From Myxococcus sp. RHSTA-1-4 (lineage in GTDB: Bacteria; Myxococcota; Myxococcia; Myxococcales; Myxococcaceae), in NCBI RefSeq assembly GCF_020037125.1, contig NZ_JAIQDG010000012.1, positions 186,001-250,000 on the forward strand: a DNA stretch of 64,000 nt. Reading direction: 5' to 3'. Below, in pieces: positions 52,814 through 62,320 of the stretch (positions are counted from its first letter, which is position 1; every line of letters begins with the position of its first letter). The position numbers and the translations under genes were made by a program. The notes beneath the pieces are model-generated. The model ran no database searches. It was not told where the DNA came from and saw nothing but the letters and a program-made list of their open reading frames with translations.

Positions 52814-52944
52814 ATTCACTCGGTACGCTGGGAGCACGGCGGGCGTCATCGCGGCGACGGCGGGCAGAGTGGACGGGCTGAACGCAGGGACGGTGGATTC
52901 GACGCGCGGATGAAGACGAGGACGGGCTTCCAGGGCTCGCTGGC

Positions 52945-53232
52945 GTGCTGCTCGTCGTGGACACCGGCATGCACTCCAAGCGCTGGACGCGCCAGCAGGC
53001 GCTCGACTTCTTCATGGAGAACTCGCCGCGCCAGGAGCTGGACACCACCAACGAAGTCGACCGCTACATCGCGTGGCCGGCCCGGGCGCTGGCCTACAAG
53101 ATTGGCCAGCTCCGGATTCGCGAGCTGCGCACGCGCGCCGAGAAGGAGCTGGGCCCCCGCTTCGACGTGCGCGAGTTCCACGACGTGGTGCTGCTCGACG
53201 GCTCGCTGCCGCTGGACGTGCAGCGCGAGCAG
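52945..53232 (+). pseudogene. DUF885 C-terminal remnant
   Basis: The frame encodes 'LLVVDTGMHSKRWTRQQALDFFMENSPRQELDTTNEVDRYIAWPARALAYKIGQLRIRELRTRAEKELGPRFDVREFHDVVLLDGSLPLDV', which is the C-terminal end of a DUF885 (peptidase-like) protein. The preceding ~500 residues are missing, and no DUF885 text is seen upstream in any frame. Downstream (53233-53443) the frame runs on into text of no known family. It is therefore a decayed or truncated gene fragment. Confidence 0.72.
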
Positions 53233-53443
53233 TCCCAGCGCCACCGGGCCCACCACGTCGCTCCCGGGCTGCTCCGCGTAGGCGAAGCGCGGCAGGGCCC
53301 GGTGCTTGGCGTCGCCGCGAGGGCTGGCGGAGAAGACGGGCGCGTGGGCCTGCGCGGCGGAGTGCCGGTGATTGGCGGCTCGGAACTGGTGCTGGACGGC
53401 CCCGGTGAGCTGAGGGGCCCGGACGGCACGGACCGCCTCACCC

Positions 53444-53983
53444 TCACCTCGCTGCTCTACGACGTGGGCCAGTACCTGCCGAAGCAGGGCGCCGCGGTGC
53501 TGGAGACCCCAGCAGGAAGAGCCCGATGCCGAGCATGATGGCGATGTCCGCGACGTTGAAGACCCCGGTGCGCACCGGGCCCACGCCCAGAATCATGAAG
53601 TCCACCACGCGCCCGTCGTTCGTCAGGCGGTCGAACCAGTTGCTGAGCCCTCCGCCCACGCACAGCGCGAGCGCGACGAAGTGCAGGCGCCCGGGCCTCC
53701 CGCTCGCCATGAGATAGGCGAGCATCCCGAACAGCAGCACCCCCACGCCCGCGGTGAGGAGCCAGAACTGCGCGATCCGGGGGAGTCCGCCAAAGAGGCT
53801 CAGGAACGCGCCGGGGTTCTCCGCGTAGGTGAGCCGGAAGAGGCCGCCCAGGAAGGACTGCCCCGGCGCTCCCCGCAGCCCGGAGATGGCCAGCTGCTTC
53901 GTGGCCTGGTCACACCCCACGGTCCCCGCGAGGACCAGGGTGACGAGCGTCAGCCGATACCAGCGATTCACGGTCTGCATCAT
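53444..53983 (-). CDS. lspA: Lipoprotein signal peptidase (signal peptidase II)
   Basis: A 179-residue, four-helix membrane aspartyl protease that removes lipoprotein signal peptides. Conserved blocks are all present: 'GCDQATKQLA', 'ENPGAFLSLFGGLP', 'GGGLSNWFDRLTNDGRVVDFM' with the first catalytic Asp, and 'TGVFNVADIAIMLG' with the second. The C-terminal tail 'SPAPRRPASAGTGPRRRAAR' is very basic. Start ATG 53983 (or 53980); no clear ribosome-binding site. Myxobacteria carry several lspA copies, and this one, in a rearranged zone, may be an extra one. Confidence 0.9.
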   Translation of the reverse strand: MMQTVNRWYRLTLVTLVLAGTVGCDQATKQLAISGLRGAPGQSFLGGLFRLTYAENPGAFLSLFGGLPRIAQFWLLTAGVGVLLFGMLAYLMASGRPGRLHFVALALCVGGGLSNWFDRLTNDGRVVDFMILGVGPVRTGVFNVADIAIMLGIGLFLLGSPAPRRPASAGTGPRRRAAR

Positions 53984-54233
53984 GCGGCGGGAGACTACCC
54001 CCCCGGACCGCCGATTCAGTCCGGCCGCCCCCGGGCCTTCGCCGAATGTAGACGGAAGGACGTGGCGAGCTCGCCCCCGTGGCGTCGTCGAACACCTCGA
54101 GGAGCCGATCTCCCCCAGAGCGCGGCTGATGGACACTCGCCGCTGTGGCTGGGGGGACCGTCGTGTTGCGGGCCGGCCGCGCGAGTCTTCCCGAGCCAGC
54201 CCTGCTCCCGGGGAAATCGAGCGCAGGTCCCGC

Positions 54234-55127
54234 TCAGCTCTCGAAATAGCTCTCGCTCTCGAGGTCGGCGATGAGTGAGGGCTGGACCGGACGCCACCCG
54301 AAACGCTCCTGAGTGAGCTTGCTCGAAGCTGGGAAGTCGAGTCTGGCGAAGTTCACGAACCAGCCGAAATGACTCGCGGCGTCCTCCGCCGATCTGGCAA
54401 CGACCGGAAGGTCGAGGCGCCTCCCGATGACTTCAGCAATCTCCCGGAATGCAATGGCCTCTTCAGCCACCGCATGAAGCCGCGCTCCCGCCGGGGCCTT
54501 CTCGAGTGCAAGCTTGAAAAGCCGGGCAGCATCCAGCCGGTGCGCGGCGTTCCACCGATTGCGCCCGTCTCCCACGTACGCCGAAACGCCCTTTTCACGC
54601 GCCAGGGCGATGAGCATCGGGACGAAGCCGTGATCTCCCTTGCCGTGAACCACTGGAAGACGGACCAGTGACACGCGCGCCCCACGCGCTACCAGCGCGG
54701 CAGCTGCCTCTTCGGTGGCGACACGGGGCATCACGCTGGAGTCGACTCCGGGCGCGTCGTCCTCCGTTGCAAGCCGGCCTGGCGCAACGAGCGCGGTCCC
54801 CGAGGTGACGACCAGGGGACGATCCGAGCCGACGAGCTCGGCCCCGAGCGCCTCGATGGCACGCCGATCAATCTCGCAGGCTTCCTTGTACCGCGTGAAG
54901 TCGTGGATGAAGCCGTTGTGAATCACGCCATCCGAGGCGGCGGCGGCCCTCCGCAGGCCGTCCAGATCCTCGATATCACCCCGATGGACCTCGGCACCCG
55001 CGGCGGCAAGCGCCCTGGCCGCCGCATCCGAGCGGGCAAGGCCGACCACTCGATGCCCCGCCGCGAGGAGCTCCTGAACGATGGCTGACCCGATGAACCC
55101 CGTGGCACCCGTGATGAACACCCGCAT
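54234..55127 (-). CDS. NAD-dependent epimerase/dehydratase (extended/atypical SDR)
   Basis: A 297-residue protein with 'MRVFITGATGFIGSAIVQELLAAGHRVVGLARSDAAARALAAAGAEVHRGDIEDLDGLRRAAAASDGVIH', a clear NAD(P) Rossmann motif (TGATGFIG). Text such as 'YVGDGRNRWNAAHRLDAARLFKLALEKAPAGARLHAVAEEAIAFREIAEVIGRRL' is seen in stress-related SDRs. Catalytic Tyr-x3-Lys is not obvious, so it may be a sensor or quinone-reductase-like form. AAAGGAGAGTG precedes ATG 55127. An AraC-type regulator gene lies 142 bp upstream on the same strand. Confidence 0.85.
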   Translation of the reverse strand: MRVFITGATGFIGSAIVQELLAAGHRVVGLARSDAAARALAAAGAEVHRGDIEDLDGLRRAAAASDGVIHNGFIHDFTRYKEACEIDRRAIEALGAELVGSDRPLVVTSGTALVAPGRLATEDDAPGVDSSVMPRVATEEAAAALVARGARVSLVRLPVVHGKGDHGFVPMLIALAREKGVSAYVGDGRNRWNAAHRLDAARLFKLALEKAPAGARLHAVAEEAIAFREIAEVIGRRLDLPVVARSAEDAASHFGWFVNFARLDFPASSKLTQERFGWRPVQPSLIADLESESYFES

Positions 55128-55269
55128 TGTCACTCTCCTTTGCGCGCCGCCGAACAGGGCGGTCCACGCCCCGTTCGCGCTCACGAGCGGAGAAATAACC
55201 AGGGCGATACGGACGGAGAATGCGCCAGAGTGCGGAAGACTTTCGCGTTCGTTCAGCGAGCCGTTTCCA

Positions 55270-56274
55270 TCAATCCGCGCGGGGGGGAACGCGTCTCGCG
55301 GCCGTGGCGCGCGGACCGGCTTCGAGGTCGAACGCATCGCGGGCCTCCGGCTGAAGCCGCCTGGCCGCGTTTCGATAGTTGCGCGGAGCGGTGCCCGTCA
55401 CACGCTTGAACGCATTGCTGAAGGCGCTCTCGGACGTGTATCCCAGGGACGCGGCGACCTCCGCTATCGAGGTGCCGTCTTCGCGCAGGCTCCTCTGCGC
55501 GAGGCGCATCCGCCACCCCGTGAGATAGGTGAGCGGCGCCACTCCCGCGACGGACTTGAAGCGCACCGCGAAGCTCGTGCGCGACATGGCGGAGGCCTTC
55601 GCGAGCTCCCCCAGCGTCCAGGTGCGCCCCGGGTCGCCATGCATCAGCCGCAGCGCCGGGGTGAGCCGTTCATCGCTGATGGCACGGAGCCAGCCCGCGG
55701 GGAGCGTCCCGGAGCTCGCGAGGTGCGCACGCAGCGCCTGGACGAACAGGAGTTGCGCCAGTTGTGCGGACGCGGCGCTGGCCCCCGGCAACGTCGAGCT
55801 CTGTTCCTGCAGAATCTGTTCGACGATCCACCGGAGCGGCGCGGCCTGGGGAGACACGGCGCGCACGTGGACGAGCGTGGGGAGGACGTCCGTCAGCAGA
55901 GAGCCGCTCGACGGATGGAGCGAGACCATTCCCGAGAGCACGACGCATTCGGGGCCGCGGCCATCGCCAATCTCCGCGAAGACACCGCGCCGGGCCAACA
56001 CGCGATGCGCGTCCTTCGGCGGCGTCGTCAGGCTGTCCGCGACGACGAAGCCGTCTCGTCCAGGGAGGAGGATGACGTCGCCCTCCTCCAGCATCACGCC
56101 TTTCTTCTTTCCGTCCACGCGCAGCCAGCAGCTCCCCCTCGCGATGGCGGAGAACTTGAGCTTCCCCGGCGCTGGGAAACGCAGTGCCCACGCCCCTCTC
56201 GCGGCAAAGCCGCCGGATACCACCGAGGTCGCTTCCGTGAGCTGAAGGACGTCCGAGAAGGGGTCGTTCGGCAT
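55270..56274 (-). CDS. AraC-family transcription regulator with cupin N-domain
   Basis: A 334-residue regulator: an N-terminal cupin_6-type sensing domain ('VVSGGFAARGAWALRFPAPGKLKFSAIARGSCWLRVDGKKKGVMLEEGDVILLP'), then a C-terminal AraC double HTH ('WTLGELAKASAMSRTSFAVRFKSVAGVAPLTYLTGWRMRLAQRSLREDGTSIAEVAASLGYTSESAFSNAFKRVTGTAPRNYR'). ATG 56274 begins the cupin domain. It may regulate the downstream epimerase gene. It lies about 120 bp from IS copy C. Confidence 0.9.
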   Translation of the reverse strand: MPNDPFSDVLQLTEATSVVSGGFAARGAWALRFPAPGKLKFSAIARGSCWLRVDGKKKGVMLEEGDVILLPGRDGFVVADSLTTPPKDAHRVLARRGVFAEIGDGRGPECVVLSGMVSLHPSSGSLLTDVLPTLVHVRAVSPQAAPLRWIVEQILQEQSSTLPGASAASAQLAQLLFVQALRAHLASSGTLPAGWLRAISDERLTPALRLMHGDPGRTWTLGELAKASAMSRTSFAVRFKSVAGVAPLTYLTGWRMRLAQRSLREDGTSIAEVAASLGYTSESAFSNAFKRVTGTAPRNYRNAARRLQPEARDAFDLEAGPRATAARRVPPRAD

Positions 56275-56390
56275 CTCCGAACGATTGCGAAAGTCTGACT
56301 GCGATTCAAGCCACCGGCCGAAGCCGAGCTGGAGCTTCGGACTCCTCAACCTGACGCGCGCACCCAAGGCGAAGCCAGCACGTCAGCATG

Positions 56391-56533
56391 CTGGAGCACC
56401 TTGCATGGCCCTCGCGGCCTGCTCGGTTGGCCCCAGCGCAGGGGCCACCCCAGAGCGCGGGGTGTTGAGCCCAAGCACCCACAGTGACCTGGAAGCCCAC
56501 GCCCCGGCTGCCTGCCGCCTGGCTGGGCCGCTT
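56391..56533 (+). mobile_element. IS91-family 3' end fragment, copy C (short)
   Basis: From 'CTGGAGCACCTTGCATGGCC' this stretch matches the last ~25 transposase codons (LEHLAWPSRP..., stop at 56465-56467) and the first ~65 bp of the tail seen in copies A and B. It then ends abruptly at GGCTGGGCCGCTT, lacking the terminal ~150 bp. It sits between the divergent AraC gene and the helicase gene. Confidence 0.72.
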
Positions 56534-56575
56534 GTGGCTGGCCGGCCGCTTCATCTCCTCTATACTTCCCATACT

Positions 56576-59500
56576 TTGCCCACCCTGCACTTCCCCCCCG
56601 AACTCCCCATCTCGAGCCGGGTGGAGGACATCACCGCGGCCATCACCGCCCATCAGGTGGTCATTGTCGCGGGGGCCACCGGCTCGGGGAAGACGACGCA
56701 GCTACCGAAGGTCCTGCTCGCCATGGGGCGCGGCCGCCCGCGCCAGATTGGCGTCACCCAGCCCCGGCGTATCGCCGCGACGAGCGTGGCGGCGCGCGTG
56801 GCACGCGAGCTCGGCACGGAGCTGGGCACGGACGTCGGCTACCAGATTCGCTTCGAGGACCGCTCGTCCCGGCAGACGGCCGTGAAGTTCATGACCGACG
56901 GGGTCCTGCTCGCGCAGATTCATGGCGACCCGCTCCTGAGCCGCTACGACACCATCGTGCTCGACGAGGCCCACGAGCGCAGCCTCACCATCGACTTCCT
57001 GCTCGGGTGGCTCAAGCGCATCCTCCCCAGGCGCCCCGACCTCAAGGTGGTGGTGAGCTCGGCCACCATCGAGACCGAGCGCTTCTCGCAGTTCTTCGGG
57101 AGGGCTCCGGTCATCCAGGTGGAGGGCCGTACCTTTCCGGTGGACGTGCTCTACGAGCCGCCACCCGAGGACGACGAGCTCGCCGACTCCGTCGCCGATG
57201 CGGTGGCGAACGTGCTCTCGCTCGACCCGGACGGGGACGTCCTCGTGTTCCTCCCCGGGGAGCGGGAAATCCGCGAGGCCGAGAATGCCCTGAACGCGCG
57301 CGAGCTCCGCGGCACGGTGGTGCAGCCCCTGTACGCGCGCCTGTCGGCCGCCGAGCAGTCGCGCGTCTTCGCCACCATCCCCGAGCGCCGGGTCATCCTC
57401 GCCACCAATGTCGCGGAGACGTCGGTCACCCTCCCGGGCATCGTGTACGTCGTGGACACGGGGGTGGCGCGCCTGTCGCGCTACGACCCACGCTCGGGCA
57501 CCACGCGCCTGCACATCGAGCCGGTCTCCCAGGCCAGCGCCGACCAGCGCAAGGGGCGCTGCGGCCGCGTGCGCGAGGGCATCTGCGTGCGCCTCTACGA
57601 CGAGGCGGGCTTCACCACGCGGCCCGCCTTCACCGACCCGGAAATCAAGCGCACCGGGCTCGCGGGGGTCATCCTGCGGATGAAGTCCCTCGGCCTCGGT
57701 GACGTCGAGGACTTCCCCTTCCTCGACCCGCCCCAGCCGAGGGCCATCGCCGAGGGCTGGCGGGTGCTCGAGGAGCTCGGGGCCATCGAGGGCAAGGAGC
57801 GCACCTTGACGCCGCTCGGGCACCAGCTCGCGCGCTTCCCGGTGGACCCGCGCATCGCGCGGATGATTCTCGCCGGCGCCGAGTACGGGTGCCTGGACGA
57901 GGTGCTCATCGTCGCCGCGGCGCTCAACCTGCAGGACCCGCGCGAGCGGCCACGGGAGCTCGCGCAGAAGGCGGACGAGCTGCACCGGCGCTTCCGTGAC
58001 GAGCACTCGGACTTCACGGGGCTCCTCAAGCTGTGGGCGTTCGTGCGCGAGGCCGAGGGCCGGGGGACGTCCCATCTGCGGCGCGTGTGCCGGGACAACT
58101 TCCTGTCCTTCCTGCGGGTGCGCGAGTGGCGGGACGTCCAGCGCCAGCTCGAGGAGACTGTCCGCGAGCTGCGCCTGCCGCGCAAGGGCCGGGGCGCCCC
58201 GGCGCGCGGGGACGTCCTGCACCAGGCGCTCCTCACCGGGCTCCTGTCCCGCATCGGCCAGTGGAATCCGGAGCCGCGCCACTTCACGGGCGCGAAGCAG
58301 ACGCGCTTCATGGTTCACCCCTCGTCGGCGCTCGCGAAGAAGCCCCCGGCCTGGGTGATGGCGTTCGAGCTCGTGGAGACGTCCCAGCTGTTCGCGCGCA
58401 CCGTGGCGAAGCTCGACCCGGAGTGGCTCGCGGCGGCGGCCCCCCACCTGCTCAAGCGCAGCTACTCCGAACCGCACTGGTCGGAGAAGTCCGCGCGCGC
58501 CGTCGTGAAGGAGAACGCGACCCTCTTCGGGCTTCAGGTCTTCAAGGAGCGCCCCGTGGCCCTGGCCAGCATGGACCCCGCCCGGGCACGGCTGATGTTC
58601 CTCGAGCATGCCCTGGTGCGCGGCGAGTACCGCACCCGGGGGGCGTTCCAGGAGAAGAACCGCCAGGTGCTCGAGCGCGTGGCGCGCCTGCGGGACAAGG
58701 CCCGGCGCAGCGAGCTGCTCGACAGCGAGGCGCTGCTGGACTTCTTCGACCAGCGCGTCCCGGCGGACGTGACGGACGGAGCGGGCTTCGAGGTCTGGCG
58801 CCGCAAGGCCGAGGCGGCCGACCCCGACGTGCTCGTCCTCTCGATGGAGGATGCCCTCTCGCACGACCCGGGCCTGTCCCCGGCGCACTACCCGGACGCC
58901 ATCACCCTGCACGGCGCGTCCGTGCCGGTGACGTACACCTTCGACCCCTCGGCCGAGGACGACGGCATCACCCTGAGCGTGCCGCTGCTGCTACTCGCCC
59001 AGCTGGTCCCGGGTGAGCTCGACTGGACCATCCCCGGGTGGCAGCGGGAGAAGCTCACCGCCCTGCTCGAGCAGGTCCCCCGCGCCTGGCGCAAGCAGCT
59101 GGGGCCGCTGCCGGCCCTGGTCGACCGTCTCGAGAAGGAACTGGTGCCCTTCCGCGGGCCGCTGATTCCAGCGCTCGCGCGTGCGGTGTCCCGGCTGTGC
59201 GGCGTGGACGTGCCCGAGGAGTCCTTCCGGGCGGATGCCGTGGCGCCGTACCTGCGCATCACGCTCCGGGTGCTCGACGAGCGGGGAAAGGAGCTCGCGC
59301 GGAGCCGTGACGCCGACACGCTGCTCGAGCAGTACGGGGGACGTGCACGGGCGGCGCTGCGCAGCGTGGCACCGACTTCGGACTGGGAGCGCAAGGGGCT
59401 GACGGCCTGGACCTTCGGCGAGCTGCCCCCCGTGGTCACCCGGCGGGTCGGCGGGCTCGACGTGCGCAGCTACCCCGCGCTCGTCGACCGGGGCTCCACC

Positions 59501-60253
59501 GTGGACCTGGTGCTGCTCGAGACCTCCGCCGCCGCCGACGCGGCCACGCGCACGGGGGTCCGCCGGCTCCTGATGCTCGCCGCGCGCGGACACGTGGCCG
59601 TCAGCGGCGCGCGCATGCCGCCGCCCTTCCCGTCCCTGGACGGCGCGCCGCCGCCCGCGCGGGGCCAGGCCGACGCCTTCCGGGCGCTCGTCCTCGCACG
59701 CAGTGTCGACGATGCGTTCAAGCTCGCACCGGGGGCGCCGCTGCCCCGCACGAAGGCGGCCTTCGAGGCGCTGGTCCGTGAGGGCTCACCGCGCATCGAG
59801 CCTGTGGCCCGGGACTGGGCGAACGCCGTCGTTGTCACCTCCGCTGAGCTCGCCGCGACGCTCGCTGCGCTCAAGACAGCATCCAGGGGGCCGAGCGGCG
59901 CTGCGGCCGTGCGGGACATCCGCTCGCAGCTCGGGCACCTGTTCCCCGCGAACCTCATCGAGTGGATTCCCTTCGGGCGCCTGCTGAACTACCCGCGCTA
60001 CCTGCTCGCGGCCCAGGCACGGCTGTCGCGTGCGGTGGCGAACCCCGGCAAGGACGCAGGGAAGGCCGCGCCCTTCACCCCGCTGTGGGAGACCTTCCTC
60101 GCCAGGCGCGCCACCGTGAGGGACCAGGAGGCGGCGCGGGAGCTGCGGTGGGCCTTCGAGGAGCTCCGCGTGGCCATCTTCGCTCCGGAGGTGACGACGC
60201 CCGTGTCGGTGACGGTGGCGAAGGTCGGCGCGGCCCTCGCGGCGCTGCGCTAG
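56576..60253 (+). CDS. hrpA: ATP-dependent RNA helicase HrpA-type (DEAH box)
   Basis: A protein of about 1225 residues. RecA1 has Walker A 'AGATGSGKTTQLPK', 'TQPRRIAATSVAARVA', 'DEAH' in 'LDEAHERS' and 'SSATIETERFS'. RecA2 has 'FLPGEREIREAENALN', 'ATNVAETSVTLPGIVYVVDTG' and 'QRKGRCGRVREGICVRLY'. HA2 and OB-like parts follow, with a large C-terminal DUF3418 region ('GLTAWTFGELPP...'). DEAH HrpA acts on RNA secondary structure. The start is doubtful: the best candidate is TTG 56576, giving MPTLHFPPELPIS, but no ribosome-binding site is seen and the IS fragment ends 42 nt upstream. The frame itself is open from 56285 through IS text. Confidence 0.85.
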   Translation: MPTLHFPPELPISSRVEDITAAITAHQVVIVAGATGSGKTTQLPKVLLAMGRGRPRQIGVTQPRRIAATSVAARVARELGTELGTDVGYQIRFEDRSSRQTAVKFMTDGVLLAQIHGDPLLSRYDTIVLDEAHERSLTIDFLLGWLKRILPRRPDLKVVVSSATIETERFSQFFGRAPVIQVEGRTFPVDVLYEPPPEDDELADSVADAVANVLSLDPDGDVLVFLPGEREIREAENALNARELRGTVVQPLYARLSAAEQSRVFATIPERRVILATNVAETSVTLPGIVYVVDTGVARLSRYDPRSGTTRLHIEPVSQASADQRKGRCGRVREGICVRLYDEAGFTTRPAFTDPEIKRTGLAGVILRMKSLGLGDVEDFPFLDPPQPRAIAEGWRVLEELGAIEGKERTLTPLGHQLARFPVDPRIARMILAGAEYGCLDEVLIVAAALNLQDPRERPRELAQKADELHRRFRDEHSDFTGLLKLWAFVREAEGRGTSHLRRVCRDNFLSFLRVREWRDVQRQLEETVRELRLPRKGRGAPARGDVLHQALLTGLLSRIGQWNPEPRHFTGAKQTRFMVHPSSALAKKPPAWVMAFELVETSQLFARTVAKLDPEWLAAAAPHLLKRSYSEPHWSEKSARAVVKENATLFGLQVFKERPVALASMDPARARLMFLEHALVRGEYRTRGAFQEKNRQVLERVARLRDKARRSELLDSEALLDFFDQRVPADVTDGAGFEVWRRKAEAADPDVLVLSMEDALSHDPGLSPAHYPDAITLHGASVPVTYTFDPSAEDDGITLSVPLLLLAQLVPGELDWTIPGWQREKLTALLEQVPRAWRKQLGPLPALVDRLEKELVPFRGPLIPALARAVSRLCGVDVPEESFRADAVAPYLRITLRVLDERGKELARSRDADTLLEQYGGRARAALRSVAPTSDWERKGLTAWTFGELPPVVTRRVGGLDVRSYPALVDRGSTVDLVLLETSAAADAATRTGVRRLLMLAARGHVAVSGARMPPPFPSLDGAPPPARGQADAFRALVLARSVDDAFKLAPGAPLPRTKAAFEALVREGSPRIEPVARDWANAVVVTSAELAATLAALKTASRGPSGAAAVRDIRSQLGHLFPANLIEWIPFGRLLNYPRYLLAAQARLSRAVANPGKDAGKAAPFTPLWETFLARRATVRDQEAARELRWAFEELRVAIFAPEVTTPVSVTVAKVGAALAALR

Positions 60254-60256
60254 GCC

Positions 60257-61981
60257 CTACCAGACGGTCCTCGTGCAGCCGTCGCCGAACCAGATGCAGG
60301 CCTCCTGGGCCAGGCTGAAGTCGCGGATCTGGTTCCCGCCTCCGCCAGACCCACCCGCCGAGCTCAACACCGTCGGCATCGTGTGACCGCCTGAGTCCGG
60401 GATGATCATCTTGATGTTCCCGCCGCCAAACTCGTAGACGTAGTTGGTGAGGACCTGGTCTCCACCGCATGAGTTGGGGTAGCCAAAGTCCACGCACGTG
60501 CTGAGGATGCTGGTCGGGACCAAGACCGGCGGGGCCGCCACGGAAGTCCATCCGCTGTTGGCGCAGCTCAGTCGATCGAGGATCGCCGGCGTCGCGGCCC
60601 CCGCGGTCATGTCCAGGAACTGCGCCGAGTGGTTCACGTAGCGTTGCCACACATACGCGCTCGACGTCGACGTGTTGAGCGACGTTCCGCAGAGTTGCGG
60701 CGAGGGCAGCGCATCGCCGGACGCAGGCGGGCCGTAGCCGGCGCTCGCAGGGTCGGCCGGGTCGAGCCTGGAAATCCGCATCAGGTTCGCCATGTCCGCC
60801 GAGCCCTGCACGAAGAGCACTCGCTTGTTGATTCCCGCCGGGTTCAGGTTGCCGAGCGTGAGTCCATTGCTCGTCCCCCTGTTGAACGGGTCGTGCCCGT
60901 TGCCCACGTCCGTAAGGTCGAACGTTCCGGAGGCCATCGTCCCCTCCGGTCCGCCGATGTTCGTCGGATACTGATTGAAGCCAAGGCCGCTCGCGAAGTG
61001 GGCGGCGTCGTAGTAGGTGTTGGCCGTTCCGAGCGGCGTGAATTCCTCCGCCTGCACCCATCGGATTGACACGGGGTGTCCCGCGAAGGCGTACGCGTCG
61101 AAGAGGTCATGCCGGTATTTCAGGATCGTGAGCCCGAGGCCGGCCCCCGATGAGAACCCGAGGAATCGCTTCAGGGGCGTCGCATTCACCGGGTAATAGA
61201 TGGCCTTGACCCGCGCCACAATGCCGGCAATCGCCCGCAGATCGCGATAGGCATACTGGTCGCTCTCCGCGTAACGCGCGTCGACGCCCGTCCCGTTTCC
61301 GGGGACGCTGTAGTCGTCAAGACGGAAACCGCAGGGGCTCCCGATGCCCCCCTGGCAGTTGATCAGGTATTCCTGGTCGAGCGGATCGCCGTCAATGACC
61401 TTCACGCTGCGCCATTCGAACTTGCTCTGCATCCCCCTGCTGGTCAACGCGGCGTTCCGATCGACCGCCTGCTCCATGGCCCCTGTCGTCTGCTCCAGAT
61501 CCTCGGTGCAGGAGGTGACGATGTTCGTCGGCCAGTTGCCGTTGTTCAGGATGTTGTAGGTCTGCGTCTGCCGCTGAACGCTGACCGCGCTTTTGCCTGA
61601 GTCACCGTCGCAGACACCCTGCGGGTAGATCATCAGGTACGTCGACTCCATCGGTGACAGGTCGTCGTCTCCCTTCTTGAAGCTGAGGAGATTTCCATTG
61701 CCGCCGTGCGCAGCGACCATCAACGGAACGCTTCCCGGGATGGAGTGCACTTCGCCGACACCCAGATCGGGGTTGAGGGTGGCGTGGTCCACGAGGCTGT
61801 CGTGGCAGACGAGGAAGAACCGAACGAGGGGGCGTCCATTCGGTTCGCCGCCGGAGATGTCCTTGTCGCTATCGATGGTGCCGTCGGCAAAGCTCCAGAA
61901 GTGGCATCCCGCCGCCGCCGGCCGCGGGATCAATAGGCCAAGGAACGCGAGCACGGTACACATTGCGAGTCTGATCTTCAC
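60257..61981 (-). CDS. Secreted alpha/beta hydrolase, unknown substrate
   Basis: A 574-residue exported protein (signal peptide VKIRLAMCTVLAFLGLLIPRPAAA). The hydrolase core has 'VPLMVAAHGGNGNLLSFKKG', nucleophile 'FLGFSSGAGLGLTILKYRH' and a terminal His in 'DSGGHTMPTVL'. Several Cys pairs and 'NTSTSSAYVWQRYVNHSAQF' suggest a disulfide-bonded extracellular enzyme. It looks like PHB-depolymerase or feruloyl-esterase relatives, but I cannot assign the substrate. The start is GTG 61981 with GAGGAGG upstream. Its stop is 3 nt from the helicase stop (converging genes). Local GC is slightly lower than in its neighbours. Confidence 0.78.
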   Translation of the reverse strand: MKIRLAMCTVLAFLGLLIPRPAAAGCHFWSFADGTIDSDKDISGGEPNGRPLVRFFLVCHDSLVDHATLNPDLGVGEVHSIPGSVPLMVAAHGGNGNLLSFKKGDDDLSPMESTYLMIYPQGVCDGDSGKSAVSVQRQTQTYNILNNGNWPTNIVTSCTEDLEQTTGAMEQAVDRNAALTSRGMQSKFEWRSVKVIDGDPLDQEYLINCQGGIGSPCGFRLDDYSVPGNGTGVDARYAESDQYAYRDLRAIAGIVARVKAIYYPVNATPLKRFLGFSSGAGLGLTILKYRHDLFDAYAFAGHPVSIRWVQAEEFTPLGTANTYYDAAHFASGLGFNQYPTNIGGPEGTMASGTFDLTDVGNGHDPFNRGTSNGLTLGNLNPAGINKRVLFVQGSADMANLMRISRLDPADPASAGYGPPASGDALPSPQLCGTSLNTSTSSAYVWQRYVNHSAQFLDMTAGAATPAILDRLSCANSGWTSVAAPPVLVPTSILSTCVDFGYPNSCGGDQVLTNYVYEFGGGNIKMIIPDSGGHTMPTVLSSAGGSGGGGNQIRDFSLAQEACIWFGDGCTRTVW

Positions 61982-62320
61982 GGTGGCACCCTCCTCAAGC
62001 GGCGACTTCGCAGGTCGCCTGTAACTGCGCTCAGCACTTTGCTCCGGCCGTGCCAGACGCACTGCCGTTCACTCGTCGGGCGTCATCGAGGATGGGGGTC
62101 CGCGAGGTTCCAGGTAGATAGGGAGGGGGGCCGCTGCATGTGACGGAGCGCCAGGCCAGCCGCATAGCCACTCCAGCCCCTGCCTGTCGTTGGCGTGCAG
62201 GTGCGGCTGCTGCTCTCCACTTCTGCTTGCGTGGGCGGCGGCAACGCCTCGAAGCGCACGCCGCCCCCCCCGGGCGCAGCTCTGCGCGCACTGCATGCGG
62301 CACGAGGCCTTCTTCTCGCG
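61982..62320. other. Intergenic region before IS copy B
   Basis: About 340 bp between the hydrolase start and the IS91 copy. It should contain the hydrolase promoter. Short frames here carry no recognisable domain, and nothing else was identified. Confidence 0.4.

Noticed and set aside
56702-58912. A long minus-strand frame (736 codons) across the helicase gene
   Set aside because: It is a shadow of the helicase frame with low-complexity text; the plus strand has clear DEAH motifs.
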